Source of the DNA: Streptomyces smaragdinus
Lineage (GTDB): Bacteria; Actinomycetota; Actinomycetes; Streptomycetales; Streptomycetaceae
Direction of reading: 5' to 3'
Assembly (NCBI RefSeq): GCF_009604385.1
Contig: NZ_WEGJ01000008.1
Location: forward strand, 124,001 to 188,000
Length of the DNA: 64,000 nucleotides
The number at the start of each line of letters is the position of its first letter. The first letter of the stretch is position 1. Both the position numbers and the translations under genes were made by a program. Positions 34,285-45,617 of the stretch are shown one piece after another. The notes below the pieces were generated by a model. That model made no database searches. It had not been told where the DNA came from and was given only the letters and a program-made list of their open reading frames with translations.

Positions 34285-36390
34285 CTACGGCTCCTCGCCG
34301 CTTTCGTACACCTCGAACCAGATCGACTTCCCGTCCCCCCGCGGCTCCACCCCCCACGACCCCGACAGGGCCTCCAGCAGCAGGACGCCGCGGCCCGAGG
34401 AGGCCAGTTCGCCGGGGTGGCGGCGGTGGGGGAGTTCGTCGTCGCTGTCGTCCACCGCGACGCGCAGGGTGCGGGCGTGGGGCGGGCCGGTGATGTCGGC
34501 GCGGATGCGGGCGTCGCCGTCGGTGTGGACCAGGACGTTGGCGATCAGCTCGGAGAGGACCAGCTCCGCGGAGTCGACCTGGTCGGGGGTGCCCCAGTCG
34601 TGGAGCATCCCGCGCAGTTCGTGGCGGGCGTCGGCGACGCGCTGCTGCTCGTCCTGGCGGACCGTGAGGTGCAGGTACCGGCCGCCGTGCTCCTCGCGGG
34701 TGGCGGGGCGTACGCCGTCGCGGCCCAGCAGGATCAGCGCGATGTCGTCCTCGCGGCGTTCGGCGTGCGGGCCGGGGTGTTCGTGGGCGTGGACGCCGCT
34801 GACCGCGTCGATCAGGGCGTCGGCGAGGGATTCCAGATCCTCGTCGGCGTGCGCGGCGAACACCTCGCGGATCCGGCGGCGGCCGGTGTCCAGGTCGTGG
34901 CCGCCGGTCTCCACCAGGCCGTCGGAGCACAGGAGCAGCGTCTCGCCGTGCTCCAGGCGCAGCTCGGTGACCGGGTAGTCGGGGTCGGGGACGATGCCCA
35001 GCGGGAGGCCGCCCTCGGTGGGGCGTACGACCATGGTGCCGTCGCCGAGGCCGATCGCCGGGTCGAGGTGGCCGGCGCGGGCGATGGTGAGGGTGCCGTC
35101 GCGGGGGTCGGCCTCGAGGTAGAGGCAGGTGGCGAAGCGGCGGGCGTCGTCGTCGGGGAGGTCGGGTTCGTTCTGGTTGATGCCGTGCAGGAAGCGTGAG
35201 GTGCGGGCGAGCACCGCGTCGGGGTGGTGGCCCTCGGCGGCGTAGGCGCGCAGGGCGATGCGCAGCTGGCTCATCAGGCCCGCGGCCCGTACGTCGTGGC
35301 CCTGGACGTCGCCGATGACCAGGGCGGTGTTGCCGTTGGGCAGGTTGATCACGTCGTACCAGTCGCCGCCGATGTCCAGTCCGCCGCCGGTGGGGACGTA
35401 GCGGGCGGCGACGGTGAGGCCGGGGATGTCGGGGGTGGTGGCGGGCATCATCGTGCGCTGGAGGCCCGCGGAGAGTTCCCGTTCGGACTCGTGCACGTGG
35501 GCGCGGGAGAGCGCGGCGCCGAGCATGCGCGCCACGGTGGTGAGCACGGAGCGCTCGTCGGGGGTGAACAGGGCCGCGTGGGAGAAGGCCGCCATCCAGG
35601 TGCCGGTGGTCTTCCCGCCGGTGGTCAGGGGCAGGTACGCCCAGGAGCGGCGGCCCAGGCGGGAGGCGTAGTGCCAGGCCTCGGGGAAGCGGCGCTCGTA
35701 CTCCTCGGGGCCGGGGATGTAGATCGCGCGGCCGGTACGGACCGCGACGGCGCCGGGGTAGTCGCCGGCGAGTTCGATGCCGTGGAAGGCCTCGGCGTCG
35801 GCCTCGGTGTAGCCGTGGTGGCCGATCAGCTTGAGCTCGTCGCCCTCGACGCCGAAGACGGCCATGCCGTCGGGGGTGAAACCGGGCATGGCCAGGGACG
35901 CCGCGACGCGCAGCACCTCGTCGGTGGAGCGGGCCTCGGCCAGGGCGCGGCCGGCGTCCAGGAGGAAGGCCTCGCGCGACAGCCGCCAGTCGCCGGCCAG
36001 CGGGGGCGGCGGTGAGGTGCCGGCGGTGGAGCCGGGCAGCGGTTCGATGAGCTCCTGCAGGGTGCCGGCGAAGGTCCTGGGGTCGCCGGGGACGTGGCGC
36101 CAGCGGGCGCGGACGGTGCGCAGGACCTGGCCGGAGGAGTCGACGACGCGCAGGATGGCCTCGTGGACGGTGTCCTCGGCGCGGGCGAGGTCGAAGAGGC
36201 CGCGCAGCTCGACGTAGTCCAGCATGTGGAGCCGGGAGCGGACATCGGCCGAGGAGGTTCTGGTCCGGTCGGGGGGCATCCCCATCAGCCGGGCGGTCTC
36301 GGTGTTCATCCGTACCTCGCCCGACCCCGTGTCCCACCGCCATACGCCGGTGCCGACGGCGGTGAGCACCTCCTCGATGCGCATTTGCAT
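34285..36390 (-). CDS. PAS-GAF-PP2C (SpoIIE-type) phosphatase with C-terminal anti-sigma-like ATPase domain
   Basis: A 701-aa multidomain signalling protein: PAS-like domain (about 1-115), GAF domain (145-300), SpoIIE/PP2C phosphatase (320-545) and HATPase_c domain of the RsbW type (565-695). Metal-binding acids are D343 in GGDWYDVI, D361 in GDVQGHD, SDGLVE and REDDIALI. The ATPase N-box is SAELVLSELIANVLVH. Such proteins control anti-anti-sigma factors by dephosphorylation and, through the ATPase domain, rephosphorylation. No sigma factor or STAS gene is adjacent. An AT-rich TAAAAT lies directly before the first ATG (36390); transcription starting about 7 bases later would begin at the second ATG (36384), so a leaderless mRNA is likely. 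Confidence 0.9.
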   Translation of the reverse strand: MQMRIEEVLTAVGTGVWRWDTGSGEVRMNTETARLMGMPPDRTRTSSADVRSRLHMLDYVELRGLFDLARAEDTVHEAILRVVDSSGQVLRTVRARWRHVPGDPRTFAGTLQELIEPLPGSTAGTSPPPPLAGDWRLSREAFLLDAGRALAEARSTDEVLRVAASLAMPGFTPDGMAVFGVEGDELKLIGHHGYTEADAEAFHGIELAGDYPGAVAVRTGRAIYIPGPEEYERRFPEAWHYASRLGRRSWAYLPLTTGGKTTGTWMAAFSHAALFTPDERSVLTTVARMLGAALSRAHVHESERELSAGLQRTMMPATTPDIPGLTVAARYVPTGGGLDIGGDWYDVINLPNGNTALVIGDVQGHDVRAAGLMSQLRIALRAYAAEGHHPDAVLARTSRFLHGINQNEPDLPDDDARRFATCLYLEADPRDGTLTIARAGHLDPAIGLGDGTMVVRPTEGGLPLGIVPDPDYPVTELRLEHGETLLLCSDGLVETGGHDLDTGRRRIREVFAAHADEDLESLADALIDAVSGVHAHEHPGPHAERREDDIALILLGRDGVRPATREEHGGRYLHLTVRQDEQQRVADARHELRGMLHDWGTPDQVDSAELVLSELIANVLVHTDGDARIRADITGPPHARTLRVAVDDSDDELPHRRHPGELASSGRGVLLLEALSGSWGVEPRGDGKSIWFEVYESGEEP

Positions 36391-36596
36391 ATTTTAGGCA
36401 TCTTTGCTGGGTGATGCCGGATGAGGCCCCTCTTACTGATGTGGTGTGGACATGCCCACCCGGTCCCGCTAGCGTCGTGTCATCGGCCCCGTGCCGTACT
36501 GCTCCCGCGACGGCTCCTGCCCGTGGCGGATCCGTCATCGCTCGCTGTACGTGAGTACCCCCCACCTGAGACGGACCACCGACGGGAGCACACACC

Positions 36597-37076
36597 ATGA
36601 GAAACGACTCGACGTCCGGGCTGCTCGCGGCCCTGCCCGAACGCGCCGGCGCCCATGCCCTCGCCCTGTTCCGCATCGTCGTCGGGCTGCTGTTCGCCTG
36701 CCACGGCGCCGCCACCCTGTTCGACGTCTTCGGCGGCCCGCGCTACGGCGGCGTCCCGCCCACCGGGGAGTTCCCCGACTGGTGGGCGTCCGTGATCCAG
36801 CTCGCCGGCGGCACCCTGGTGCTGCTGGGCCTGGGCACCCGGTCCGCGGCGGTGCTGTGCTCGGGCTCCATGGCGTACGCGTACTTCACGAAGCACCAGC
36901 CCGACGGCCTGCTCCCGCTGGAGAACGGCGGTGAGGCGGCCGTCATGTTCTGCTGGTCGTTCCTGCTCATCGCCCTCCTCGGCCCCGGCCGCTGGGCCCT
37001 GGCGGGCATACGCGGCGCGATGACGGGCACCCCGGCGACCGTACCGAGGCGGCAGGAGAAGCAGCCGTCCCAGTAG
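36597..37076 (+). CDS. DoxX-family membrane protein
   Basis: A 159-aa membrane protein with four predicted helices (about 20-45, 62-82, 87-105, 113-140) and the DoxX features ALFRIVVGLLFACHGAATLFD and IQLAGGTLVLLGLGTRSAAVL. Actinobacterial DoxX proteins have been linked to membrane-associated oxidoreductase complexes and redox stress. No partner such as SseA or SodA is adjacent. ATG at 36597 has GGGAG upstream. It is monocistronic, between the divergent phosphatase and aspS. Confidence 0.88.
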   Translation: MRNDSTSGLLAALPERAGAHALALFRIVVGLLFACHGAATLFDVFGGPRYGGVPPTGEFPDWWASVIQLAGGTLVLLGLGTRSAAVLCSGSMAYAYFTKHQPDGLLPLENGGEAAVMFCWSFLLIALLGPGRWALAGIRGAMTGTPATVPRRQEKQPSQ

Positions 37077-37192
37077 CCGTACGCGCGGCGGCGCCGTACG
37101 ACAATCGGCGCCGCCGCCCGGCGGGTAACCTTGACGGCTGGTGGTAAGCCCACCACCTCATCCCCTTCCCGTCTCGATGATCAGGATGAACG

Positions 37193-38956
37193 ATGCACCC
37201 TTACCGCTCCCACACCTGCGGTGAACTCCGCTCCGGCGACGTCGGCACCGACGTCAGGCTCTCCGGCTGGCTGCACAACCGGCGCGACCTGGGCGGCATC
37301 CTCTTCATCGACCTCCGCGACCACTACGGCATCACCCAGCTGGTCGCCCGCCCCGGCACCCCCGCGAACGAGGCCCTCTCCCGGCTGACCAAGGAGACCG
37401 TCGTCCGCGTCGACGGCAAGGTCGCCTCCCGCGGCGCGGAGAACGTCAACCCCGACCTGCCGACCGGCGAGGTCGAGATCGAGATCACGGACGTCGAGGT
37501 GCTGGGCGCCGCCGGCCAGATCCCGTTCACGATCAACGCCGAGGACGGCGTCAACGAGGAGAAGCGCCTCGAGTACCGCTTCCTCGACCTGCGCCGCGAG
37601 CGCATGCACCGCAACATCATGCTGCGCACCGCCGTGATCCGCTCCATCCGCGAGAAGATGACCGGCCTCGGCTTCAACGAGCTGGCCACCCCCATCCTCT
37701 CGGCCACCTCCCCCGAGGGCGCCCGCGACTTCCTGGTCCCCTCCCGGCTGCACGCCGGCAAGTTCTACGCGCTGCCGCAGGCCCCGCAGCAGTTCAAGCA
37801 GCTGCTGATGATCGCCGGCTTCGACCGCTACTTCCAGATCGCGCCCTGCTTCCGCGACGAGGACGCCCGCGCCGACCGCTCGCCGGGCGAGTTCTACCAG
37901 CTCGACATGGAGATGTCCTTCGTCGAGCAGGAGGACGTCTTCCAGGTCATCGAGAAGGTCATGACGGACCTCTTCGAGGAGTTCGGCGAGGGCCGCCACG
38001 TCACCTCCCCGTTCCCCCGCATCCCCTTCCGCGAGGCGATGCTGAAGTACGGCTCCGACAAGCCCGACCTGCGGGCGTCGCTGGAGCTCGTCGACATCAC
38101 GGACGTCTTCGCGGGCTCGGAGTTCAAGGCCTTCGCCGGCAAGCACGTACGGGCCCTGGCGGTGCCGTCCGTGCAGGACCAGCCGCGGAAGTTCTTCGAC
38201 GGCCTCGGCGACTACGCCGTCGAGCAGGGCGCCAAGGGCCTGGCCTGGGTGCGCGTCGGCGACGACGGCAAGCTGACCGGGCCGATCGCCAAGTTCCTCA
38301 CCGAGGAGAACGTCAAGGTCCTGACCGACCGGCTGGGCCTGGCCGCCGGGCACGCCGTCTTCTTCGGCGCGGGCGACGTCGACGAGGTCTCCAGGATCAT
38401 GGGCGCGGTGCGGGTCGAGGCCGCCAAGCGGGCCGGGCAGTTCGAGGAGAACGTCTTCCGCTTCTGCTGGATCGTCGACTTCCCGATGTTCGAGAAGAAC
38501 GAGGACACCGGCGAGATCGAGTTCTCGCACAACCCGTTCTCCATGCCGCAGGGCGGCCTCGAGGCCCTGAACACCAAGGACCCCCTGGACATCCTCGCCT
38601 GGCAGTACGACATCGTCTGCAACGGCACCGAGCTGTCGTCGGGCGCCATCCGTAACCACGAGCCCCAGGTCATGTACCGGGCGTTCGAGATCGCCGGCTA
38701 CTCCAACGAGGAGGTCGAGCGCGAGTTCGGCGGCATGCTGCGGGCGTTCAAGTTCGGCGCCCCGCCGCACGGCGGGATCGCCCCCGGCATCGACCGCATC
38801 GTGATGCTGCTGGCCGACGAGCCGTCCATCCGCGAGACCATCGCCTTCCCGCTCAACGGCAACGCGCAGGACCTCCTCATGGGCGCTCCGAGCGAGGTCG
38901 ACGAGACCCGGCTGCGGGAGCTGCACCTGACCATCCGCAAGCCGCAGCCGAAGTAG
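37193..38956 (+). CDS. aspS: Aspartyl-tRNA synthetase
   Basis: A 587-aa bacterial-type class II aminoacyl-tRNA synthetase. It has an N-terminal OB anticodon-binding domain ([22 protein letters not shown]), motif 2 around [24 protein letters not shown], the bacterial GAD insertion domain (about 290-410) and motif 3 [14 protein letters not shown]. Length is standard. In organisms that lack AsnRS the same enzyme charges tRNA-Asn for GatCAB; which type this is cannot be settled by eye. A strong terminator follows. Confidence 0.97.
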   Translation: MHPYRSHTCGELRSGDVGTDVRLSGWLHNRRDLGGILFIDLRDHYGITQLVARPGTPANEALSRLTKETVVRVDGKVASRGAENVNPDLPTGEVEIEITDVEVLGAAGQIPFTINAEDGVNEEKRLEYRFLDLRRERMHRNIMLRTAVIRSIREKMTGLGFNELATPILSATSPEGARDFLVPSRLHAGKFYALPQAPQQFKQLLMIAGFDRYFQIAPCFRDEDARADRSPGEFYQLDMEMSFVEQEDVFQVIEKVMTDLFEEFGEGRHVTSPFPRIPFREAMLKYGSDKPDLRASLELVDITDVFAGSEFKAFAGKHVRALAVPSVQDQPRKFFDGLGDYAVEQGAKGLAWVRVGDDGKLTGPIAKFLTEENVKVLTDRLGLAAGHAVFFGAGDVDEVSRIMGAVRVEAAKRAGQFEENVFRFCWIVDFPMFEKNEDTGEIEFSHNPFSMPQGGLEALNTKDPLDILAWQYDIVCNGTELSSGAIRNHEPQVMYRAFEIAGYSNEEVEREFGGMLRAFKFGAPPHGGIAPGIDRIVMLLADEPSIRETIAFPLNGNAQDLLMGAPSEVDETRLRELHLTIRKPQPK

Positions 38957-38961
38957 TCGCG

Positions 38962-39011
38962 GTACGACGAAGCCCCCCGCCGTCTTCGTACGGCGGGGGG
39001 CTTTGTCGTAC
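38962..39011. terminator. Bidirectional terminator between aspS and metG
   Basis: A 22-bp stem with one G-U type mismatch (GTACGACGAAGCCCCCCGCCGT against its complement) and a 6-base loop, between the convergent stops of aspS and metG. Confidence 0.9.
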
Positions 39012-39015
39012 GAGC

Positions 39016-40623
39016 TCAGCCCTTCGCGGGCTCCTCCAGCCGCGGGAACAGGATCGCGCCCTTCGTCACCCGCGCGCCCGCCGGCAGCTGGCCCCACTCG
39101 GCGGCCTCCGGGATCCGCTGCCCGGCCAGCTCACCCAGCGACGCCTCCGCGCCCAGCGACGCCCACAGCTTCTCCGCCGTCGACGGCATCACCGGGTTCA
39201 GCAGCACGGCCGTGGCCCGCAGGGCCTCCGCCGCTGTGTACAGGATGGTCGCCAGCCGGGCCTGACCGGCCTCGGAGGTGTCCTTGGCGACCTTCCACGG
39301 CTCCTGCTCGGTCAGATACAGATTGACCTTCCGCACCAGCGCGAACACGGCCTCGATGCCGCCCGCGAAGTCCAGCTCCTCGCCGATCTTCCGGTCGGCG
39401 ACCGCCACGGCCTCCGCCAGCCCGTCCACGATGACCTGCTCGGCCTCGCCGGAGTCCGTCGCCGCGGGCAGTTCGCCGCCGAAGTACTTCACCGTCATGG
39501 CACCCACCCGGGACGCCAGATTGCCGAAGTCGTTGGCCAGCTCGCTGGTGTAGCGCGCGGTGAAGTCCTCCCAGGAGAACGAGCCGTCCTGGCCGAACTG
39601 GATCGCCCGCAGGAAGTACCAGCGGTAGGCGTCCACGCCGAAGTGGTCGGTGAGGTCCTGCGGCTTGATGCCCGTCAGGTTCGACTTCGACATCTTCTCG
39701 CCGCCGACCATCAGCCAGCCGTTCGCGAACACCTTCCCCGGCAGGGGCAGCCCGTTCGCCATCAGCATCGCGGGCCAGATCACCGCGTGGAAGCGCAGGA
39801 TGTCCTTGCCGACGAGGTGCACGTTCGCCGGGAACGTCCCCTCGAACTTCGCCTGGTCGGCGCCGTAGCCGACGGCGGTGGCGTAGTTCAGGAGGGCGTC
39901 GATCCACACGTAGATGACGTGCTTGTCGTCCCACGGGACGCGCACGCCCCAGTCGAAGGTGGAGCGGGAGATCGACAGGTCCTGGAGGCCCTGCTTCACG
40001 AAGTTCAGGACCTCGTTGCGGGCGGACTCGGGCTGGATGAAGCCGGGGTTCGCCTCGTAGAACTCCAGCAGCTTCGGGCCGTACTCGGAGAGCTTGAAGA
40101 AGTAGTTCTCCTCCTTCAGCATCTCCACGGGCTTCTTGTGGATCGGGCAGAGCTTCTCGCCGCCCTCCCCGTCGAGGAGCTCGCCGGGCGTCTTGTACTC
40201 CTCGCAGCCCACGCAGTACGGGCCCTCGTAGCCGCCGCGGTAGATCTCGCCCTTGTCGTACAGGTCCTGCACGAACTCCTGCACACGGTCGGTGTGCCGC
40301 TTCTCCGTCGTGCGGATGAAGTCGTCGTTCGCGATCTCCAGGTGCTCCCACAGAGGCTTCCACGCCTCGGTGACGAGCTTGTCGCACCACTCCTGCGGGG
40401 TGACCCCGTGCGCCTGCGCGGTACGCATGATCTTCTGACCGTGCTCGTCCGTGCCGGTGAGGTACCACACCTTCTCACCGCGCTGGCGGTGCCAGCGGGT
40501 GAGGACGTCGCCTGCGACGGTCGTATAGGCGTGGCCCAGGTGGGGAGCGTCGTTCACGTAATAGATGGGGGTCGAGACGTAGAACGCCGTCGCCCCCTGC
40601 TGCTCAGATCCAGTGGCCGCCAT
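39016..40623 (-). CDS. metG: Methionyl-tRNA synthetase
   Basis: A 535-aa class I synthetase. The HIGH-type motif is PHLGHAYT (27-34), and the KMSKS motif is exact (GGEKMSKSNLTG). The zinc knuckle insertion has CVGCEEY and, after the loop, CPIHKKPVE, i.e. Cys3His rather than four Cys. The C-terminal anticodon domain ends shortly after residue 500 with no tRNA-binding (EMAP-like) appendage, so this is the short monomeric form. The gene is divergent from thiC, with the TPP riboswitch between them. Confidence 0.97.
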   Translation of the reverse strand: MAATGSEQQGATAFYVSTPIYYVNDAPHLGHAYTTVAGDVLTRWHRQRGEKVWYLTGTDEHGQKIMRTAQAHGVTPQEWCDKLVTEAWKPLWEHLEIANDDFIRTTEKRHTDRVQEFVQDLYDKGEIYRGGYEGPYCVGCEEYKTPGELLDGEGGEKLCPIHKKPVEMLKEENYFFKLSEYGPKLLEFYEANPGFIQPESARNEVLNFVKQGLQDLSISRSTFDWGVRVPWDDKHVIYVWIDALLNYATAVGYGADQAKFEGTFPANVHLVGKDILRFHAVIWPAMLMANGLPLPGKVFANGWLMVGGEKMSKSNLTGIKPQDLTDHFGVDAYRWYFLRAIQFGQDGSFSWEDFTARYTSELANDFGNLASRVGAMTVKYFGGELPAATDSGEAEQVIVDGLAEAVAVADRKIGEELDFAGGIEAVFALVRKVNLYLTEQEPWKVAKDTSEAGQARLATILYTAAEALRATAVLLNPVMPSTAEKLWASLGAEASLGELAGQRIPEAAEWGQLPAGARVTKGAILFPRLEEPAKG

Positions 40624-40744
40624 GGTGCGAAATCCTACTGGTCGCGGGGAGCTGTCTCTCCTCGATTACGGTCCGTCATCGCCCGCCCCCGGTCTTCCCG
40701 GGCGTGCGTACGGGCCGCTACCGTGAGGGCACGATTTCGCACAC

Positions 40745-42635
<1,891 letters not shown>

Positions 42636-42639
42636 CCCA

Positions 42640-42682
42640 CCGCGCCGGGCGCTCTCCCCGCCGACGGGGGCGCCCGGCGCGG
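42640..42682 (+). terminator. Terminator after thiC
   Basis: A nested stem: outer arms CCGCGCCGGGCGC and complement, with inner CCCCG/CGGGG around CCGA. It starts 4 bases after the thiC stop. Confidence 0.88.
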
Positions 42683-42684
42683 GC

Positions 42685-42714
42685 CCGGCCTCCGCCTGCC
42701 TCAGCGGAGGCCGG
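42685..42714 (-). terminator. Second hairpin, at the 3' end of the minus-strand small ORF
   Basis: An 11-bp stem CCGGCCTCCGC with its complement and an 8-base loop that contains the stop codon of the candidate small gene (42701-42703). It would end minus-strand transcription of the 42902-43570 unit. Confidence 0.6.
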
Positions 42715-42877
42715 CCCGCCAGGCCACCGGGCCCAGGCGGCCCGATTCGGCGAAGCCGACCGCGAACGGTTTGTCGCTCTCGTCCGTCACCAGGTGGACG
42801 CTGCACTCCGTCACCGTCTTGCCCGGCAGGATGTCCTGCCTGAGCCAGCCGGACCGGCTGCCACGGCGTACGGACAC
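42701..42877 (-). CDS. Possible small protein, or remnant, downstream of the unknown gene
   Basis: A GTG at 42877 opens 58 codons to the stop at 42701. The sequence (VSVRRGSRSGWLRQDILPG... TECSVHLVTDESDKPFAVGF) has a protein-like mix of residues. It lies 24 bases after the stop of the larger unknown gene in the same direction. Only a weak ribosome-binding site is seen and I recognise no family. It could be the 3' remnant of a longer gene. Confidence is low. Confidence 0.35.
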   Translation of the reverse strand: MSVRRGSRSGWLRQDILPGKTVTECSVHLVTDESDKPFAVGFAESGRLGPVAWRAGLR

Positions 42878-42901
42878 GAGTCGATCCGGGAGCGTGCCTC
42901 T

Positions 42902-43570
42902 TCAGGGCTTGTCGTCCACCGGGTATCCGATCCGCGCCGCCTCCGCCGAGACCTCGGCCAGGGACGTCTTCGGGTTCAGTCGCGCGATCAACTCGCCGTC
43001 CAGCGGGCGGAAGGCGTAGACGTGGCGTATCGCGTCGAGGTCAACGGACGTCTCGTAGTAGTCCTCCGCCCAGGTCCGGAACGCTTCGGGGGTGCCCTCT
43101 GTGAGGAGGTGGAACAACCAATCGGAGCCGTCCGGGTCGTCGTTGTCGTCGGGGAAGTCGATCTCTCCCGTGTGCCAGTGCGCGTCCGTCGCACCGCGCC
43201 ACAGGCACGCGGTGATCCGGGGCATCTCCTCGTCGGCGAAGGCCGGTTCGGTGACGTACTCGCGGAACGCGACCGGGACCGAGTCCACCACCCCGGGCCA
43301 GGGGCCGTCCTCCACGTACGGGCTCATCGGGGACTCGTGGTCGAAGCCCCGGATGTAGGCGCCGGCGGGGGAGAAGACGATGGCGTAGTCGTTGCCGGAG
43401 CCGTCGTCCATCAGGGCGGTCTCCTCCGTCTCGGACCACTCCCGGTCGAAGGCGTGGATCCGGAACTCGCTGGCCGGGTTCAGCACTGTCTCGAGCATGG
43501 CTATGGACCGGCACAGGTCCTTCAGGGCCGGGATGCCGGGGAGGGAGCGGGCGACGTCGTGGACTGTCAT
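42902..43570 (-). CDS. Unknown cytoplasmic protein
   Basis: A 222-aa soluble acidic protein. There is no signal peptide or membrane helix. Aromatic and acidic clusters are prominent (FDREWSETEE, DGSGNDYAIVFSPAGAYIRGFDHESPMSPY, DFPDDNDDPDGSDWLFHLL). I do not recognise the family; the pattern resembles SUKH-like or immunity-type proteins only loosely. ATG at 43570 begins MTVHDVARSLPGI; the longer open frame to 45112 is the shadow of the opposing TerD-VWA gene. The start region is divergent from that gene. Confidence 0.75.
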   Translation of the reverse strand: MTVHDVARSLPGIPALKDLCRSIAMLETVLNPASEFRIHAFDREWSETEETALMDDGSGNDYAIVFSPAGAYIRGFDHESPMSPYVEDGPWPGVVDSVPVAFREYVTEPAFADEEMPRITACLWRGATDAHWHTGEIDFPDDNDDPDGSDWLFHLLTEGTPEAFRTWAEDYYETSVDLDAIRHVYAFRPLDGELIARLNPKTSLAEVSAEAARIGYPVDDKP

Positions 43571-43651
43571 GGGTCCATGAAAGCGGAGGGCACTGACAGC
43601 GGGGCGCTGTGGGATGTGGCCCGGTGGGCGGGGGGCTGGGAGACTCGGGGT

Positions 43652-45028
43652 ATGGGCGGGAGCGTGTTGCGCAAGGGTGGGAACGTCGGTGTTCAAGCGG
43701 GGGCCGTGCGGGCCGCGTTGAGTTGGGTGGACGCGCCGGGGGCGCCTGCTGTGGACGCGTCCGCGCTGTTGCTGACCGGGGGCGGGCGGGTCCGGGACGA
43801 CGGGGACTTTGTTTTCTACAACCAGCCCGGGCATTCGTCCGGGGCCGTGCGGCATGTGGGCAAGCAGGTCGGCGGGGGTGTCGCCACCGATGCCGTGGAG
43901 GTTGAGCTGCGGCGGGTGGAGCCCGGAGTCGAGCGGATCGTGTTGTGTGCCTCCGCCGACGGGGCGCCGTTCGGGGTGCTGAGCGGGCTGGTGCTGCGGC
44001 TGGTGGACGTGGGGTCCGGGGCCGAGCTCGTACGGTTCGACATGGCGGCCGATACGGAAACCGCGTTCATCGGCGGGGAGCTCTACCGGCGGGACGGCGG
44101 GTGGAAGTTCCGCGCCGTCGGGCAGGGGTACGCGTCCGGCCTCGCCGGGCTGGCCACCGACTTCGGCATCACGGTCGACGACGCCCCCGTCCCCGCGCCG
44201 CCGCTCCCGCACCACTCCGGCCCGCCGACCCTGTACGCGCCGAGCCCCCAGCCCGCGCCCGCCGTCGCCCCCGGCGAGGAAAGCCTCCCCGTCGACATGC
44301 GCAAGCGCCTCTCCCTCCGCAAGGAGCAGGTCGCCGTCAGCCTGCGCAAGCACGGGGCCGAGGGCGTCGTCGCGCGGGTGATCCTCGTGCTCGACGCCTC
44401 GGGGTCCATGTCCGCGCTGTACTCCCGCGGAGTCGTCGCCGGCGTCGTCGAGCGGATGGCCGCCGTCGCCGCGCAGCTGGACGACGACGGGGAGATGCAG
44501 GCCTGGACGTTCGCGTCGAACCCCGCGCGGCTGCCCGACCTCAGGATCGGTGAGCTGCCGGAGTGGCTGCGGCTGCACGTCCGCTGCGGGCAGCTCGCCG
44601 TCTTCCGGCGCCGCAAGCCGCAGCGGGGGCTGCTGCCGGGGCAGGTCGACATGCGTCAGGTCGGCATTCAGAACGAAGAGCAGAAGGTCATCGCGGACGT
44701 CCGCTCGTACGTACGAGACAACCCGGCCGCCGCCCCGACCCTCGTCCTCTTCTTCTCCGACGGCGGTGTCTACCGCAACGACGCGATCGAACGCGAGCTG
44801 CGCGAGGCCGTCGAGGAGCCACTGTTCTGGCAGTTCGTGGGCCTGGGCCGGTCGAACTACGGCGTGCTGGAGCGCTTCGACACCCTCCCCGGGCGCCGGG
44901 TGGACAACGTGGGCTTCTTTGCCGTCGACGACATCGACCGGGTGCCGGACGCCGAGCTGTACGACCGGCTGCTGGGCGAGTTCCCGCTGTGGCTCGGGGC
45001 CGCGCGGCAGGCCGGCATCCTCCGGTAA
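43652..45028 (+). CDS. TerD-domain protein fused to a VWA domain
   Basis: A 458-aa protein. The N-terminal TerD domain (residues 1-180) opens GGSVLRKGGNVGV and has the calcium-site strand VDASALLLTGGGRVRDDGDFVFYNQPG. A Pro-rich linker (180-215) leads to a VWA domain (about 240-445) with the MIDAS motif D248-x-S250-x-S252 in VILVLDASGSM and a later FFSDGG. This is the layout called TerF in tellurite/stress clusters. Here it stands alone, without terB, terC or terZ, so its partner is unknown. An in-frame Met at 43577 would add residues unlike other TerD starts. Confidence 0.88.
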   Translation: MGGSVLRKGGNVGVQAGAVRAALSWVDAPGAPAVDASALLLTGGGRVRDDGDFVFYNQPGHSSGAVRHVGKQVGGGVATDAVEVELRRVEPGVERIVLCASADGAPFGVLSGLVLRLVDVGSGAELVRFDMAADTETAFIGGELYRRDGGWKFRAVGQGYASGLAGLATDFGITVDDAPVPAPPLPHHSGPPTLYAPSPQPAPAVAPGEESLPVDMRKRLSLRKEQVAVSLRKHGAEGVVARVILVLDASGSMSALYSRGVVAGVVERMAAVAAQLDDDGEMQAWTFASNPARLPDLRIGELPEWLRLHVRCGQLAVFRRRKPQRGLLPGQVDMRQVGIQNEEQKVIADVRSYVRDNPAAAPTLVLFFSDGGVYRNDAIERELREAVEEPLFWQFVGLGRSNYGVLERFDTLPGRRVDNVGFFAVDDIDRVPDAELYDRLLGEFPLWLGAARQAGILR

Positions 45029-45080
45029 CCGGCAGAACGTAGACCCGACCGTCCGGAAATAGGATTCGTAGCACTTAGGC

Positions 45081-45110
45081 GCCACCCGACTGTAATGTCG
45101 GGTTAGTGGC
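45081..45110 (+). terminator. Hairpin downstream of the TerD-VWA gene
   Basis: GCCACCCGAC and GTCGG...GTGGC pair around TGTAAT with a 4-base bulge. It could terminate the TerD-VWA transcript or sit in the leader of the next operon. There is no U-tract. Confidence 0.4.
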
Positions 45111-45155
45111 AAGTCGTACGCGTTCTACCGTATTTCGTCGTGTCTTAATGTCTGC

Positions 45156-45617
45156 GTGAGCAACCAACCCACCCGAGCAAGCCGCGTGCTGACCGCCCTG
45201 TGGTCCGTACTGTCGCTGCTGCTGACCCGCCTGGCCGCCCGCGTGGCCCGGCGCCCCGGCCGGCCGGAGCCCCAGGCCCCGTCCGCCCCGGCCCCGCAGC
45301 CGCAGCCGCGACCGCAGCACCCCCCGCGGCCCGCCCCCGCAGCCCAAGCCCGCGCGCCGCGCCCCCGCCCGGCGACGTGGTACGCCGACCGGGCTCCCGC
45401 CGCCGGCCCACGCCCGCCGGCCCCGGCGCCCGTACGCCTCCCCGTGCCTGTCACCCGCTGGGAGGCCGAGCGCCTCTGGCCCCCACCCCGCAGCCCGCCT
45501 CCCACCAGGACGTACGAAGACCTGGGCCCCGCACCCGGACCCGCCGAGCGGCGTCCGCACCGGGCCACATCGAGAACCGGACACACGAACACCCGCACAC
45601 CCCAGGTGCCCCCATGA
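45156..45617 (+). CDS. Small proline-rich protein with N-terminal hydrophobic segment, first gene of an Sdp-like operon
   Basis: A 153-aa protein. After MSNQPTRAS comes one amphipathic-to-hydrophobic stretch (RVLTALWSVLSLLLTRLAARVARR), then about 100 residues dominated by Pro, Arg and Ala (PQPQPRPQHPPRPAP). No known domain is present. Its stop codon overlaps the start of the DUF5819-like gene (ATGA at 45614), the best argument that it is real. GTG at 45156 has no clear ribosome-binding site; a TTAATG-like -10 just before suggests a leaderless mRNA. It could be a membrane-tethered linker or a peptide precursor; neither is shown. Confidence 0.55.
   Translation: MSNQPTRASRVLTALWSVLSLLLTRLAARVARRPGRPEPQAPSAPAPQPQPRPQHPPRPAPAAQARAPRPRPATWYADRAPAAGPRPPAPAPVRLPVPVTRWEAERLWPPPRSPPPTRTYEDLGPAPGPAERRPHRATSRTGHTNTRTPQVPP

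Noticed and set aside
36391..37192. tRNA or attenuator genes near aspS
   Set aside because: No cloverleaf or T-box element could be drawn; only a short TGGTGG/CCACCA dyad at 37139-37155 is present.
45156..45617. Calling the proline-rich protein a toxin precursor (SdpC-like)
   Set aside because: It lacks a clear signal peptide, a cleavable hydrophobic toxin core and the cysteine pair of SdpC, so only a neutral description is justified.
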